Shown piece after piece: positions 11,534 to 23,196 of a stretch of DNA of 64,000 bases. The translations under genes and the position numbers were made by a program. The notes beneath the pieces were generated by a model. That model was not told the DNA's origin. It did no database searches and saw only the letters and a program-made list of their open reading frames with translations. Source of the stretch: Pristionchus mayeri (Eukaryota; Nematoda; Chromadorea; Rhabditida; Neodiplogasteridae). Every line of letters starts with the position of its first letter. Position 1 is the stretch's first letter. The stretch is from positions 26,901,067 to 26,965,066 of the forward strand of contig BTRK01000002.1 in NCBI GenBank assembly GCA_036245805.1, given 5' to 3'.

Positions 11534-13076
11534 TATGGTTGTCAAAATGAAGAGGTGAAATGAAGACTTCATTTCATTCTCCACAGTCGATCTGCGCGGC
11601 GTCATTCTTCATTGAAGAGGGGGTGATCGGTGCCCTCTTCAATGAAAAAGGGGGAAGAGTTCATTGAAGAGCCATCATGTTTTTTTCACAAGAACGAAGC
11701 CTAATCGATGCCGATTTGCATGGCGATTTAGCCTAAGACTTGATCGATGCATACCGATGAGACAAAGGGTTATTTACATGGCAGGGAGAGATGACGAGCC
11801 ATAGTCGGCTCGTGCAGTCTCTCCCCTCCTTTCCTTTCTTTTGGCTGTTTGTTTTTGCTGTTTAGCTCGTATTTTTTGTTGATAATTTTCGTATTTTCAC
11901 TTCTCCACTGTTGTTGCCTAGTTGTGTCGTCTTTTCTCATTGTTCTCCCCTGGAACTGCCCTACGGATCGACCAAGTCAGGTCGAGCAGCGAGTTTGAGA
12001 GCAGGTTTGTCATGATCTTTTCATCTGTTTCATTAGAGTGATTGTTGCATAGAGAGTTTACGCTTTTTCCTTAGAAAATTGTCATCAGAGAGTGATCTTT
12101 GATCTTTCAGACTTCTTCCTACCCGTCCGTCCGTCGTTCTTTACTCCGGTCGCAGTGTCTCCCGAACCGCAGAGAAGTCCGTTCGATCTTGGTTCGTTAT
12201 CATTTCATTCTAATAACTGTTTCTTTGTTGCCCATTGGTTTTGCCTTTGATATTCATATCAATTTCAACCTCTAATCGCTGCGCTGATACTATCCTTGGT
12301 ACGATGTTCCACCTAATCACTAAGAGGTACGGTTTCATCGATATTTCCCTTTTTCACCGCTTTGTGTATGTGATTGCAGGATCGAGAATCCACGGGCGTG
12401 AGCTGAATCCCTTCTGTTCCTTTGGCAAGGACCCCGCTATGGTGTCCTTGTACCCAGTAATCCCTGCCAACTCATTCCAAAGAACAGGCGGGTATGGGGA
12501 AGGACGCCCTGGCTTGGTCTGAACCATCGGAAACCATCCTTGTGCCACAGTCAAGACCTTTATCTCGATCAAGAATACCCGCCTATTAATTCGCTTCTGT
12601 CTACTCTCTCCGAATATGACCTGACTTTAGGACCGGCACCCCATATCACTGATGTGGGTACACCTTCTCAGTCCGTTCCCCCACTTGGGTGTCCCCTCCT
12701 TTTAGGATGATGTTGTTGATTGTCCAACCCCATTTCTTACTCCCCCACGACAGCAGATATTCCTATATGTTGTGTGGGAGTCTCCCCATAGTGACTAGCA
12801 GAGGTAGGATCCACTTCTTTTGATGCATTGGTAGGACCCTTGGCAAAGCTTATAATTTCGCAATTTATAGATAATATTCCGTATCTCGTTTATTGTATTT
12901 GATTATCCAAGTTTGATGTTAAAATATTGACGCGTGCTCGAGAAACATCAAATTTTGTTAAATCGGCTCTTCATTGAAGAGCTCCCGACACCGCACCCTC
13001 TTCAATTAAGAGGGGAAATGGAGAGCAATAAAAGGCCTCTTCATTCTCCCCCAACTTCTTCATTTTGACAACCCTG
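11534..13076. mobile_element. hAT-like non-autonomous element in an intron of UGT copy C
   Basis: The ends are inverted (GGTTGTCAAAATGAAGAGG at the left, CTTCTTCATTTTGACAACCCTG at the right). The right end reads as the hAT-like CAGGGTTGTC; the left has TATGG in place of CAGGG. The flanks TACACAAT (11526-11533) and CGCACAAT (13077-13084) form an imperfect 8-bp target duplication. Subterminal blocks related to TTCATTGAAGAG recur at both ends. The interior (about 11850-12900) holds no transposase that I recognise; the ORF at 12235-12522 is probably chance. Confidence 0.7.
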
Positions 13077-14024
13077 CGCACAATGAAGAATTTGAACGTT
13101 ATTCGCATGATTGTATGCACCGTGAATGGGCGTTGATTAAAATGTTGCAAACCTCCGAGAAGTGGTCGTTCGGTCGTTCATATTTCCAAATAAAAGTTGT
13201 ATCGTTGAAGCGAGATGTCGCCTAAACCAGAGCGTTCTTCAACATATTTTGGAATTATAAAATCGCAAGCAGTTACATTGCGAAAGGTACGAAAGGTACT
13301 GGATTCGAAAATTGTAAAAGGTTTCTCACTTCACAAAGTCTATGCATTATTATCAACAATTTTTACAAGTCAAAGTGGGAAACCTTAACAACGGAGAGTT
13401 TTATTGATTCGTCCATTTCATGCGCAGCAACAATCGATCCGAAGGAAATGAGTACAGTACGATGACGAAGGGAGAGGATTGTGTCTAGATTCTGAATAAT
13501 ATGATATTGCAACCATTCAAATATTTTGAGATATGTTCTGCAAAAAACTCTAACCTTATCTAGAGGCTTCGGATCTCTAGCTCCTAGTCCTCCAACGTAC
13601 ACAACTCTGCTTAGAGTCGGAGTAGCAAAGTCGAGTAACGGCTCGGAATTGATGATTGTGTAAGCGGACCTCGAGGAAATATCAGTGAGAGACGGGTAAT
13701 CTGGTCCGAATTTTTCCCGGGAGAGTTGCTGCACCTGAACTTTTCGATTCCCGAAAACAAACAATGAACTCGACTCACAAGGGTTCTGCTGGTGGCGAAA
13801 AATGTATATCCGAGAAACTCGGCATAAATGTTTTTGAGACGACTGAAGAAGGAGTTCACATCGAGGTGAGAGGTAGTGGCGCCTGATTTGAGTATATTGT
13901 TAGTGCTTTGTCCATAAATTGTAGTCATTTCGTTTTACACTCTCACTGTGTAATCGATAAGTGCAACTGACAAGGTGTCAGTTGTCAGTGACAACAAAAC
14001 AATATTTTATAAATGTCGCTCACT

Positions 14025-14148
14025 CGTAGAGTTGGCAATACGAGGGGAGCTTGCGAGCTCGTTACGCCTCCTCCTCCTTGGATTGCCTAGGAGTGAGTAA
14101 GGGGAGGATAACGAGCTCGTAAACTCCCATCGTATTGCCAACCCTACT
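14025..14148. mobile_element. Short inverted-repeat MITE in a UGT copy C intron
   Basis: The arms AGAGTTGGCAATACGA and TCGTATTGCCAACCCTA flank a core containing two inverted CGAGCTCGTTA blocks. CTCACT occurs on both sides. The right flank supplies the exon's splice donor (GTGAGTAG in minus orientation). Confidence 0.65.
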
Positions 14149-15268
14149 CACTGGGATTGATGCTCAGGACTAGTGGGAGTCCGAATTCGGGCGCCATGAA
14201 TGGGAGCGGGGCGGACGCTGCTCCATTGATCAAAGATCGTGGACGAATGAGCGGTACCAGTCCTGCAGTATGTTACAAACATTAAAAAAAATATTATTCA
14301 ATCAATTGTATGCTAAATAATCTCGTTTATTATCGGATGTTGGAACGATGTTTGTTTGTCTGCGATTCGGCCAGACAAAACAAACAATTAGTGCTCTGCG
14401 AGGTCGCAGACAATTAGATTAGTTCACTTTCTCTAACGTCACACCCTTGTGTATTCTACTCGCTCTTGACAAGGTAAGATTCTGATCAATATATCGCTTC
14501 TCTCAAAACAGCACGGAAGAGGGTTCGACGGATCGGGAAGATCAAATGTTTGAGATGGAACCCACCGATTCCGCACATATCGAAGTTCTCCGCAATCATT
14601 ACGTCGAATTTCTCTTCCCTCAGTTGATCGATTAGTTGGCTTTGCTCCAAGACTCCACGACATTGATGAGCGAATTGGTCCGCGTAGGGAGTATCAGCCT
14701 TGGATACAAACAATATTAGCAAACATTTTAATGTCATTTACATAATTTTGAATTGGATTTCAGTAATTTATGCGGGAGATAGACAACGTACAAACAGTTG
14801 CCTGGGATCAAGCGGATTCGTTTTGAACCAATCCACTTCTTCTTGTTGGATAATTGCAAGAATCTGTAAATATAAAGTTGAAATCATCTCAAACATATCA
14901 CGGATTCTATCTAGGTCATGATTTCTGCTACCTTCTTGGCTGCCTTGGTTTGCCGTACTCGTATGACCTTCGATTTGACAGTTCCATTAGTCAGGGACGG
15001 ATCAATTTCGGGAATTAGAGAGGTCTGCAACGATTTGGTGATGGCAATAGTTGATAATGAACTACAGTGAAGCTCACACATCTGGCATGACTAGTGATAC
15101 ACGAATACTCACCACATCATGGCCGGCGTCCACTAGAATATCCGCGATGTTTCCGTAGAAATTAACGTTTGAGTAACCGAATTTGGAGTTGTAAACGAGG
15201 ATTTTATAGGCGACATTCGGGATAGGAAGGGTTGAGAGGAAAAGAATGGAAACAAGCGCGTACTTCAT

Positions 15269-15718
15269 TGCAGGGGGAAAGATAAGAGGAGGAGATGATA
15301 ACAAATGATTGATGGTGGCAGAGAACGGGTACATAACGGAACCTGAGCACAAGAGGGGCACTTGTGCTTTCTGTGTTAGTGTCACATTATCTTCATAATT
15401 TTGTTGTTTCTTTCAAAGGTATCCATTTCATCTTTATTTCTCTTTCAGTATTTACACAATACAAACTTAATTCAAAATGAAGTCATTTTTTGAATAGGTT
15501 ATTTATATTGGGTAATACATGACTAAAGATCTCGGCCAGAAGGAATGCCAGAGCTGGATGGCAGACATCACGCCGTATTAGTTACGCATTCATTGTCCTC
15601 ACTCTTTATGTCGCATTATGCTCACAATCATCTGTTAATCCTATTACATTATAATTATTTGGCTGTCAGCATTCATACAGTGTAATTAAGTTTTTACAAA
15701 TATGATTATAGCAGCAAC
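15269..15718. other. Divergent intergenic region between UGT copy C and the BATH gene
   Basis: The region is AT-rich and should contain both promoters, because the genes diverge here. No coding sequence or clear element was seen. Confidence 0.5.
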
Positions 15719-16090
15719 ATGACTCAAGAAGGTACTATCCGATGTGAGGTCGAACTAGCCAAAATATACAATGAGCAGGCCTTTTACTCATCCCCGACGA
15801 CCGAAATCAGTGGACTCAAGTGGTATGCTCATTTGCTTATTCTTCACTAAATGTTCCCACTCTAGGTACATTCATACCAGAGCGGAAACTTCCGAGCGTA
15901 CTCACAATACCAAAGCGTTCGTAGCTTTCCTTATGTGTATGAACGAAGGTGCGCAAGGAGTTTGGACGTGCGAGTATATGAGTTATATCAGCATTATCAA
16001 TCATGCGGACCCAAAAAACTCACGAACCATTCAGGTATTGCTGATGATTCATATACTATTACTACTGCAGTAAACGTTTACTGAAGTAAA

Positions 16091-18086
16091 CATATGACGC
16101 TGTACGCGATAGGTTCAATAAATTGTCCGCACAGCTCAAAAAATGAAATTGCTGTAAACTCGGTCCTAGGGGTTATTTTCGATTCTGAACAAACTGGCGT
16201 TTTCGGTTTTTCGAAATTTGACCTCTGGGTAACAGTATGGTACCGGGTCCGGTTCATCAAAAATCGGGTTTTCAGCCATGAAAGTGAAGCTACGGTGAAA
16301 GTGAAGCTAGAACCTTGAAATTTGGACCCCTTATGCAGAATTTCACGCTGATCACGCCTATTGGATTCATTTGTCATTACTTTTAAAATGTGGCCTGCAA
16401 AATCAATATTTTGAATGATAAAAAGTGTGGAGGTGGAGACCATGTTCATTAGATTCGCCATGCAATTCTGATCATTTTATCTTTTGGGTGTGATGCAATT
16501 AAACTGTTCCGAAAAATGTTGCTAGCGTTTTTCCGAGCACAATCGCGCTGAACTGCTTGCACTGCGCACGCACGCATGCTCTGTCAAACCACGTGTGTTC
16601 TAGACCCAGGAACCTGAAGTCATGGGTTCGACTCCGCATCGATGCAACCTCTTTTGCCATATTTTTAGCCACACTATTGACGTTATTTAGCACAAATTTC
16701 GTCGATTATTGTGCTATACTATCAATATTGACAGCTATCAGTACTTTGTGTTATTTTTGTGAGGGTAATCACTATTATTTTGACCGCCCTTATGCGACCA
16801 ACACTTTCAAGTGTTGTTTCGTTCTTCAATATACTTATTTTCACAGTCGCCGGAAACGATTTGCTTTCACTATCGTCCCTTTACTTCCTCATTTTAATTT
16901 TCACTCCCTCTGTCGCGTCCCTCTTACGATCGCCTTTGCTCTGTGGCGACATTTCTTTGTTTATCCCTGCCAGATGTGAAAGGGTGAGAAAAGGAGATGG
17001 GAGGGTGTAGAAATGGAGAGAAATGTGTGTATAAGGGGCGAAACTTTGCGCAACTTTTCTTCCTCCTTTTTTTTAACTTTTTTTTTCAAATATTTGCCGG
17101 ACCTTTCATTTTCTTCATCCTAAATTGATTTCCAGATGGGAAAATATTACCCCATTTCATTCTCGTTATCGCAATAAAGGCAATCCCTGTTCTCTCGTAT
17201 CGCCATCTTCTATCGAATGAACTGATTCTAGAGAAAGACGATCGTGTACATTCGATGTAAGTGTAAATCACAAAAAAAGGCTAATCGTATTCTACCTGCA
17301 CGATAGTGAAAGCAAATCATTTCCGGCGACTGTAAAAAGAGATGTTGAAGAACGAAACAACATTTGAAAGTGTTGGTCGCATAAGGGCGGTCAAAATAAT
17401 AGTGATTGCACTCACAAAAATAACGCAAAGTTCTGATAGCTGTAAATATTGATAGATTATAGCACAATAATCGATGAAATTAGTGTTAAATAAGGTCTTT
17501 AACATGACGAGAAATATAGCAAAAGAGGTTGCATCGATGCGGAGTCGAACCCAGGACTTCAGGTTCCTGGGTCTAGAACACACGTGGTTTGACAGAGCAT
17601 GCGTGCGTGCGCAGTGCAAGCAGTTCAGCGCGATTGTGCTCGGAAAAACGCTAGCAACATCTTTCGGAACAGTTTAATTGCTTCACACCCAACAGATAAA
17701 ATGATCAGAATTGCATGGCGAATCTAATGAACATGGTCTCCACTTCCACACTTTCTTCATTCAAAATATTGATTTTGCAGGCCAAAATTTAAAAATCATA
17801 ACAAATGAATGCGATAGGCGTGATCAGCGTGAAATTCTGCATAAGGGCTCCAAATTTCAAGATTCTAGCTTCACTTTCGCCGGAGGTATTTCTGAAAACC
17901 CGATTTTTGATGAACCGGACCCGGTACCATACTGGTACCCAGAGGTCAAATTTCGAAAAACCGAAAACGCCAGTTTGTTCAGAATCGAAAATAACCCCTA
18001 GGACCGAGTTTACAGCAATTTCATTTTTTGAGCTGTGCGGAACACTGTGGAGGATTTGTTGAATCTATCGCGTCCAGTGTCATATG
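16091..18086. mobile_element. 2-kb fold-back element with about 0.8-kb arms
   Basis: The termini are CATATGACGCTGTACGCGATAG and its near reverse complement ending at 18086. The arms are about 16091-16877 and 17301-18086, with a loop of roughly 420 bp. No transposase ORF is recognisable. Each arm holds a tRNA-like segment with a perfect B-box core (GGGTTCGACTCC near 16624, inverse near 17540). It sits in intron 2 of the BATH gene. Confidence 0.8.
16560..16655 (+). other. tRNA-related sequence inside the fold-back arm
   Basis: The stretch contains TAGACCCAGGAACCTGAAG and then GGGTTCGACTCCGCA, like the anticodon-to-T-arm part of a tRNA with a pol III B box. The T stem pairs poorly and no acceptor stem or complete cloverleaf can be drawn. 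It is not called as a functional tRNA. An inverted copy lies at about 17510-17605. Confidence 0.4.
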
Positions 18087-19012
18087 TATTAGGTTGTTCG
18101 GAGAGTTTCCTTCTTTTATTTTTGTCATGCCAACTTTTGTGGCATTCGACTTCAATTATTTTGTCTATGGTATATGTAAGGGCTTTGGCGGTGGAATATC
18201 AGGCTGATGCAAAAGTTTCTGACTATTTTCATATTCGGACATAACAACGTACCCCTTTCTTAGGAATCGATTAATCAACTAATGGCTTTCAACAGTTGAT
18301 GTGGCCTTGGGAACACTTTATAACTGGCGCTATACTGGGCCAATTCGATCAATAGGAATAACACTGTTCACAATCAAAGTCTACACAGTGCGCGATTAAT
18401 CCGAATTTTGAATTGATTATAATTCATGTGAGAACAGTGGCATCAGCAAAACTAAAGCATTATTTTCAAGGGCACTTATTTGGAATATTAAAGAACTTAG
18501 CATAAGTGTGCTGGCCTCAAATGTCCCCTTGAACACGGTTCTCAAGCCAAGTTCAGCACTAATTGAAATTCTGAGAATATATATTTGCTGTGATTTTACA
18601 AGTGCGGATCGATCAATAAACATAATTTGTTGCACATTCTGAAGTACCCTTCCGAACTAGTATGCAGTTACATTTTGGAAATTATTCATCCACCCGTTTA
18701 GTATTTGGATGTTTCGAAATCGTGATGTAGAGATTTGAACGCCGAAAACGACACTTTTAACTGTTTCAGTCCCCCCAAGAACGTTGTAGATCTGTCTTTT
18801 CAACGTTATCTGAACAAGCAGCTCTTTCCCTACCACAGATATAGTGGGCTACTTCGGTAGGGCACAGGTATGCGAGGAGCAAGGTTCAGTCGAAAACACT
18901 AAAAAATCTCAATGTTTTCATGTTTTGATGCAGAAGCGGTTTTCTCAGGCACCCTACGAGCTATATTCCATGTAAACATACTATTGTAGTCTACTTATAA
19001 GCCCTTTACTAA

Positions 19013-20449
19013 CATGGGACTGACCGGAAGACACATATCCCGGTCACCTGATACTTTTGGTGGTGCATAGAGACCCCAAAGAGAGTCTCAAAACCGTTTT
19101 GAAAAGTTGCTCAATGGACCTAGTAATTAAGATAATTAACATTTTCTGATTTCGCGTTCACTTATCGACTCATTTCTGAAGCGACAAAATCAACCGGCTC
19201 AGTGGTCGAGTGGTAGTGAGATGAGCCAATAATCCAGAGGTCAGAAGTTCGAGTCCGCACCCATGCACTCTTTTTTGTTATTTTCATTTTTGATTTTTGG
19301 TCTCTCGATGGTGTTGCTGGTAACGTATGTTCGTGTTTCAATTGAATGACAATCCAATACATATTGTTTTAATTAAAATGTCTCAAAAATTTACCATGTT
19401 GCAAAAATCGTTCCGAAGATAACTCTGGTGATTGGGGGGAAGATCAATCAAAATGCCGACGTTCATGGACGGAATCAAATAAGAGAAGCTAACGGAACCA
19501 TTCAATCAAATCTTCAAATTGGTTTTTCTTCTTCAATCTTCATGGATCTTCATTTCGTCCGTATCCTTCTCTGACCACCTCGATGAGACTAGTTGATGTC
19601 TGCCTAGCCATGGAAGGACGTGGGGGATGATGAGGCCATGGGAATTGAAGGACGACTGAACGTTGAAGAATGAAGAAGGCAAATCAATTTAAAGATTTGA
19701 TTGAATGGTTCGTCAGCTTCTCCTATTTGATTCCGTCCATCAAAACGTCGGCATGTTGCTTGAACTTCCCCTCAACCACTCAACCAATATAATCCTCTTC
19801 GGAACGATTTTTGTAACATGGTGAATTTTTGAGACATTTTAATTAAAACAATATGAGAGGAATCGCGAGAAAATCACCCATTTGAGGGGGATTCGCGGCG
19901 GTAGAACTAAAATCATCATATCCAGATGAAAACTTAGGCTAAGGTATATCAAATGATGTTCTTTCAAACTGCGTCGTCAGAATTTTGATAACTGTCGTCA
20001 TCTTCGAGATTCAGAAGGCCAAACATTGGACACTCACTTTCTGAGATTCAAATCGAGCGCACTTAAATGATCATAAGTCCGTTTAAAATGACGATAGAAA
20101 CTCGTCCTTTTATTAGAAAGAAAGCTAAGAACTTTCTCTATAACTTCTATGTTGAGCATGTCATTCCCTGTGTACGTTCCAGTGCGGGGTGGTCGGGTCG
20201 ACCAAAAATGACCGAATTCTGGAAATCGGAAAAACCTCCTGAGATTTTATGCGCGATGGATAGACACTATGTGTGACTAACTTGAGGCAAAATATCAGCC
20301 AAATCAAAAGGTGGAAAAAAACGGCGTGACTTTTTGTCCGGGGTCCATTGAGCAACTTTGCAAAACGGTTTTGAGACACTCTTTGGGGTCCCTATGCACC
20401 ACCAAAAGTAGCAGGCGATCGGGATATGTGTCTGCCGGTCAGTCCCATG
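19013..20449. mobile_element. Harbinger-type non-autonomous element 2 (TAA target duplication)
   Basis: It has the same CATGGGACTGACCGG ends as the copy at 4287-5455 and is flanked by TAA at 19010-19012 and 20450-20452. The terminal arms are about 120-150 bp. A tRNA-like stretch (19193-19270, with AGTTCGAGTCC) lies about 180 bp from the left end, the same offset as in copy 1. A further inverted repeat is nested at 19361-19854. Confidence 0.8.
19361..19854. repeat. Inverted repeat inside the Harbinger-type element
   Basis: The arms start ATATTGTTTTAATTAAAATG and end with the exact reverse complement. They continue imperfectly for about 200 bp each side (GTTACAAAAATCGTTCCGAAG and related words). 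It is either a separately inserted fold-back element or a palindromic core. No clear target duplication was seen. Confidence 0.6.
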
Positions 20450-22673
20450 TAAAACCATGAAGGAATGGAAAGTAGTAGTAATACGCCGAAAAAAACGTCG
20501 AAAATGGAATAGTCAGAAACTTTTGCATCAACCTAATACTACAGTATGTTCAAATCGCATCTCGGTCATATAGTAGGGTAGAAAAAAAATTAAAAGTTAG
20601 CAAATGCCAAAAACACCTCAAAAAACTGAATTTCAGTTTTTTTTGTTGGGTCATTTCTTCCCGAGAACTAGATGCCTACCGATATTAAGCCGATAATGTA
20701 TGATAGGGCAAGAATTGATGTTAATGATAACAAGGAAAAACCAGGCTTTCAACCTTCGAGAGAGACGAGAGATATCAATATGTCACCATTTCGATGTTCA
20801 AATTTGGGCATAAATATTCTGAAAAAGCCTGCTCATGAATACGTAATTGGATTCCCACCTAATTAGGGATAGGCAGTTGCCATGTAAAGTACTTCACAAA
20901 TAACAATCGCTTTGTTCCATAGGTTGATCGGGAGAAGCACAATAAGTTCAAAATTCTGCTCGAAAAAAACAAATCGTAGTGCGGAATTTCCAATCGACGC
21001 TTCGCTAGATTAGGTAATACGTGCTAGATTTAAAACTTTATATTTACTAGTAACCCTATTTGACGTACTTCACAAGAGTAGGTAATTTGTATGCCTATCT
21101 CTATTCTGCAAAGAAATGTGTGCCCTTAAAAATCTCGGAGAAAAGTCGACTGGGCTAACTTCGGACCTCCTTTGCTCAAGATCTATTGATCGAAACGGTA
21201 TGTACTACTGGTTGTTATAGAGAGTATCCAAGCCCACATCAACTACAAAAAACCATAAGATGATTAGTCAAGGTTATATAAAGGAGAAGTGAAAAATGTC
21301 CATACATGAAAAAAGAAAGAAACTTTCCGAACAACCTAATAAATAGCAATTTCAGCAGTGCAAGAATTTCTAAAATCTCGGTAATACCACTGGCTACTTC
21401 CATCGATGGAGCGAACTTCTAAATCCAAATATGGTAAGACAGGCTCAAAAAATCAGGGATACTTTATCAACATCGTTGAGGGTTTCATTTCCTCTGGAAA
21501 TATTACTGTGGAAGCAAAGATCAAGATTATGAAGACAGTTGGAGTTCGGTTTGTAATTTTGCCTGAAGGAAATACAGTGTCTAGACAACGGACCTTTGTA
21601 TAAGCACATTTTCCATTTTCAGCAAACAATCTGGGCGTGACTTCACTCAACCAGATGAGCTAAGCGACATATGCCTTCTGGTTGAAGGAGAGAAAGTTCA
21701 TGTCTCGAAAACTGTATGGTTTCTCCAAGGGTTCTATGTGCTCATTGATCACACTTGTAGATCCTCGCAACACACTCTCCAGTATTCAAAGCTATGCTGT
21801 TTGGAAAATTCGAAGAGGCTGGAAAAGCAGAAGTTGAGATCCGAGATGTTGAATACAAGGTATGAAATATGACGGGTTATATGCTCTTCCATGTGCCGAT
21901 GCCATAAGGTTCGCCCATGGACATTCTTTGGTCCCATGGATGTTGTCTGGCCGATGATACATATCTAGACCAAATCACATCATCGGTAAATTGAGAACCG
22001 TATTGGGTCCAGACAAAAATCTTCGCTCCAGATTCACTTCAGACCCGACCTGTTTGCCCAGAAAAAAACAAACAACATGACGTTTTTTTCAGGAGTTCAT
22101 TGACTTTCTGAACGTCATTTACACGTCGGTGAAGAACATCACTGGTGACCATATCCTGTTTATAATTCTTGGAGTGAAATGTATATTTTCAGATCAAAAT
22201 GTGGAGAGTATCCTGGCAATTGCCGATCGCTTTCAAGTAAAGGTGAGGTTCTGCTATTTCTAATTTGCTCTCTTTAATGGCTCTCGTTAGGTCATATTTC
22301 AATAATTTATAAGTGAATATCATACAAAGAATAATTTCAGTACATCACTGAAGCCGCTGAATCGTTTCTCATGCATTCATCTTCAATGACAAAATCGAAG
22401 AAACTTTCATTGTCCGACATCTACAACCTCGACATTCTTCTGGTAAATCAAACAGGAATCATTGCTCAGAAGCAGTACAATTTCAGGCTCAGACTATTCA
22501 ATCGTTCGTGAAACTAAGCGACATTAAGGCTCTCGAGGTTTGTTTTCAAATAAAGTACCAGTCAATAAGAACTGTATTTTCAGTATGATCCAATCTACCG
22601 GGACTGTAGTGAGGGTGTCAAAGCTCGAGTTGGCTACAGAACCATTGAACTGATCCCTAATGATGCAGCCTAA

Positions 22674-23096
22674 ACAAGAAAAACCAAGTATCGTTTCTGA
22701 ACTTATGCATGTATTTATGTTGCAATATGTCCACCAGTGAACAACGTATTTTGTCTTTTGCTCGTAAAGTATCTATAAAAATGAAATTATTTTCGCAAAA
22801 TGAGTCACGACTATTTTCCAAATTGCATTTTTCAAATTCAAGTCTGTTAAATAAGTTTATTGTAAGCGCATTTTAAAGGTGTTTTCATCTCATCAACTGA
22901 ACAAAGTGCAACACTGACTACATTAAACAAAGATCGAATATCGATTCACAGCGGGTACATACATTATATTATACTATAAGGCTGGTGCAAAAGTCTTGTG
23001 GTTTTTTGTGTCCATAATTTGAACAATCATAAATCGCGAGTCTCAAATCTTAATGACCAACAAACATATCATTGTGTAGGGGTATGATTGAGCATT
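22674..23096. other. 3' flank of the BATH gene with a mariner-like terminus
   Basis: The 3' UTR-like AT-rich sequence ends near 22860. At 22980 there is GGCTGGTGCAAAAGTC, which resembles the end of the element at 18199. A good partner end was not found. It may pair with the weaker mariner-type end at about 27921-27945, which would make the RTE copy an insertion in a larger element. Confidence 0.4.
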
Positions 23097-23196
23097 ATTT
23101 CTCCATTCTCCATTCTCCATTCGTGCGCGGCTGAGGGGTGGTCGTATCCCACTTCCCTCCCAGTTCGCAATCGAGTGGGAGTCCCCTTGGCGTAGC

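Larger units (their letters stand above)
10636..15268 (-). pseudogene. UDP-glycosyltransferase copy C with intronic hAT insertion and one lost splice acceptor
   Basis: The exons are 15268-15113 (signal peptide MKYALVSILFLSTLPIPNVA), 15024-14932, 14863-14792, 14698-14566, 14262-14152, 13882-13779, 13734-13555 (exons 7 and 8 of copy B fused), 13491-13384, 13221-13153, 11497-11356, 11254-11184, 11109-11036, 10993-10919 and 10834-10636. The UDP-binding signature (ITHSGMGSTQELALRGKPG) and the membrane anchor are present. Two features are odd. The intron between 13153 and 11497 contains a 1.5-kb hAT-like element, and the acceptor before exon 11254-11184 reads AT at 11255-11256 instead of AG. The next upstream AG would shift the frame by 19 nt. 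The gene may therefore be newly inactivated or alternatively spliced. The reading frames of the exons are otherwise intact. Confidence 0.75.
18199..20536. mobile_element. Mariner-type element nested in the outer mariner
   Basis: The inverted ends AGGCTGATGCAAAAGTTTCTG and CAGAAACTTTTGCATCAACCT are flanked by TA at 18197-18198 and 20537-20538. There is no transposase ORF. It contains the Harbinger-type copy at 19013-20449. Confidence 0.75.
18089..21339. mobile_element. Mariner-type element (outer member of a three-level nest)
   Basis: The termini TTAGGTTGTTCGGAGAGTTTC (left) and GAAACTTTCCGAACAACCTAA (right) are flanked by TA (18087-18088 and 21340-21341). This is the terminal pattern and target duplication of Tc1/mariner elements. 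No transposase ORF remains. The element is interrupted by the one at 18199-20536. Its left end abuts the right end of the 16091-18086 fold-back element. Confidence 0.78.
15719..22673 (+). pseudogene. MATH-BTB (BATH) gene split by about 5.3 kb of nested transposons
   Basis: The exons are 15719-15822, 15866-16034, 21356-21548, 21623-21713, 21761-21859, 22093-22144, 22193-22242, 22341-22442, 22487-22537 and 22584-22673. Exons 1-3 encode the MATH domain (for example GVWTCEYMSYISIINH, YFHRWSELLNPN). Exons 4-10 encode the BTB domain (FTQPDELSDICLLVEGEKVH, ATHSPVFKAMLFGKFEEAG, ILAIADRFQVK) and a short tail. BATH proteins are substrate adaptors of Cullin-3 ubiquitin ligases, and the family is hugely expanded in nematodes. 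Exon 3 has an in-frame TAA at 21371-21373 and a frame change in an A-run near 21447-21452. The copy is therefore probably inactive, although the BTB half is clean. Intron 2 contains the elements at 16091-18086 and 18089-21339. Confidence 0.82.

Noticed and set aside
12235..12522. 95-aa ORF inside the hAT-like element
   Set aside because: No transposase motif (no DDE, RW or C-terminal dimerisation pattern) and no splice context; likely chance.
15771..16073. Separate 100-aa ORF
   Set aside because: Its C-terminal two thirds are MATH exon 2 of the BATH gene; the N-terminal third is exon 1 read in the wrong frame plus intron.
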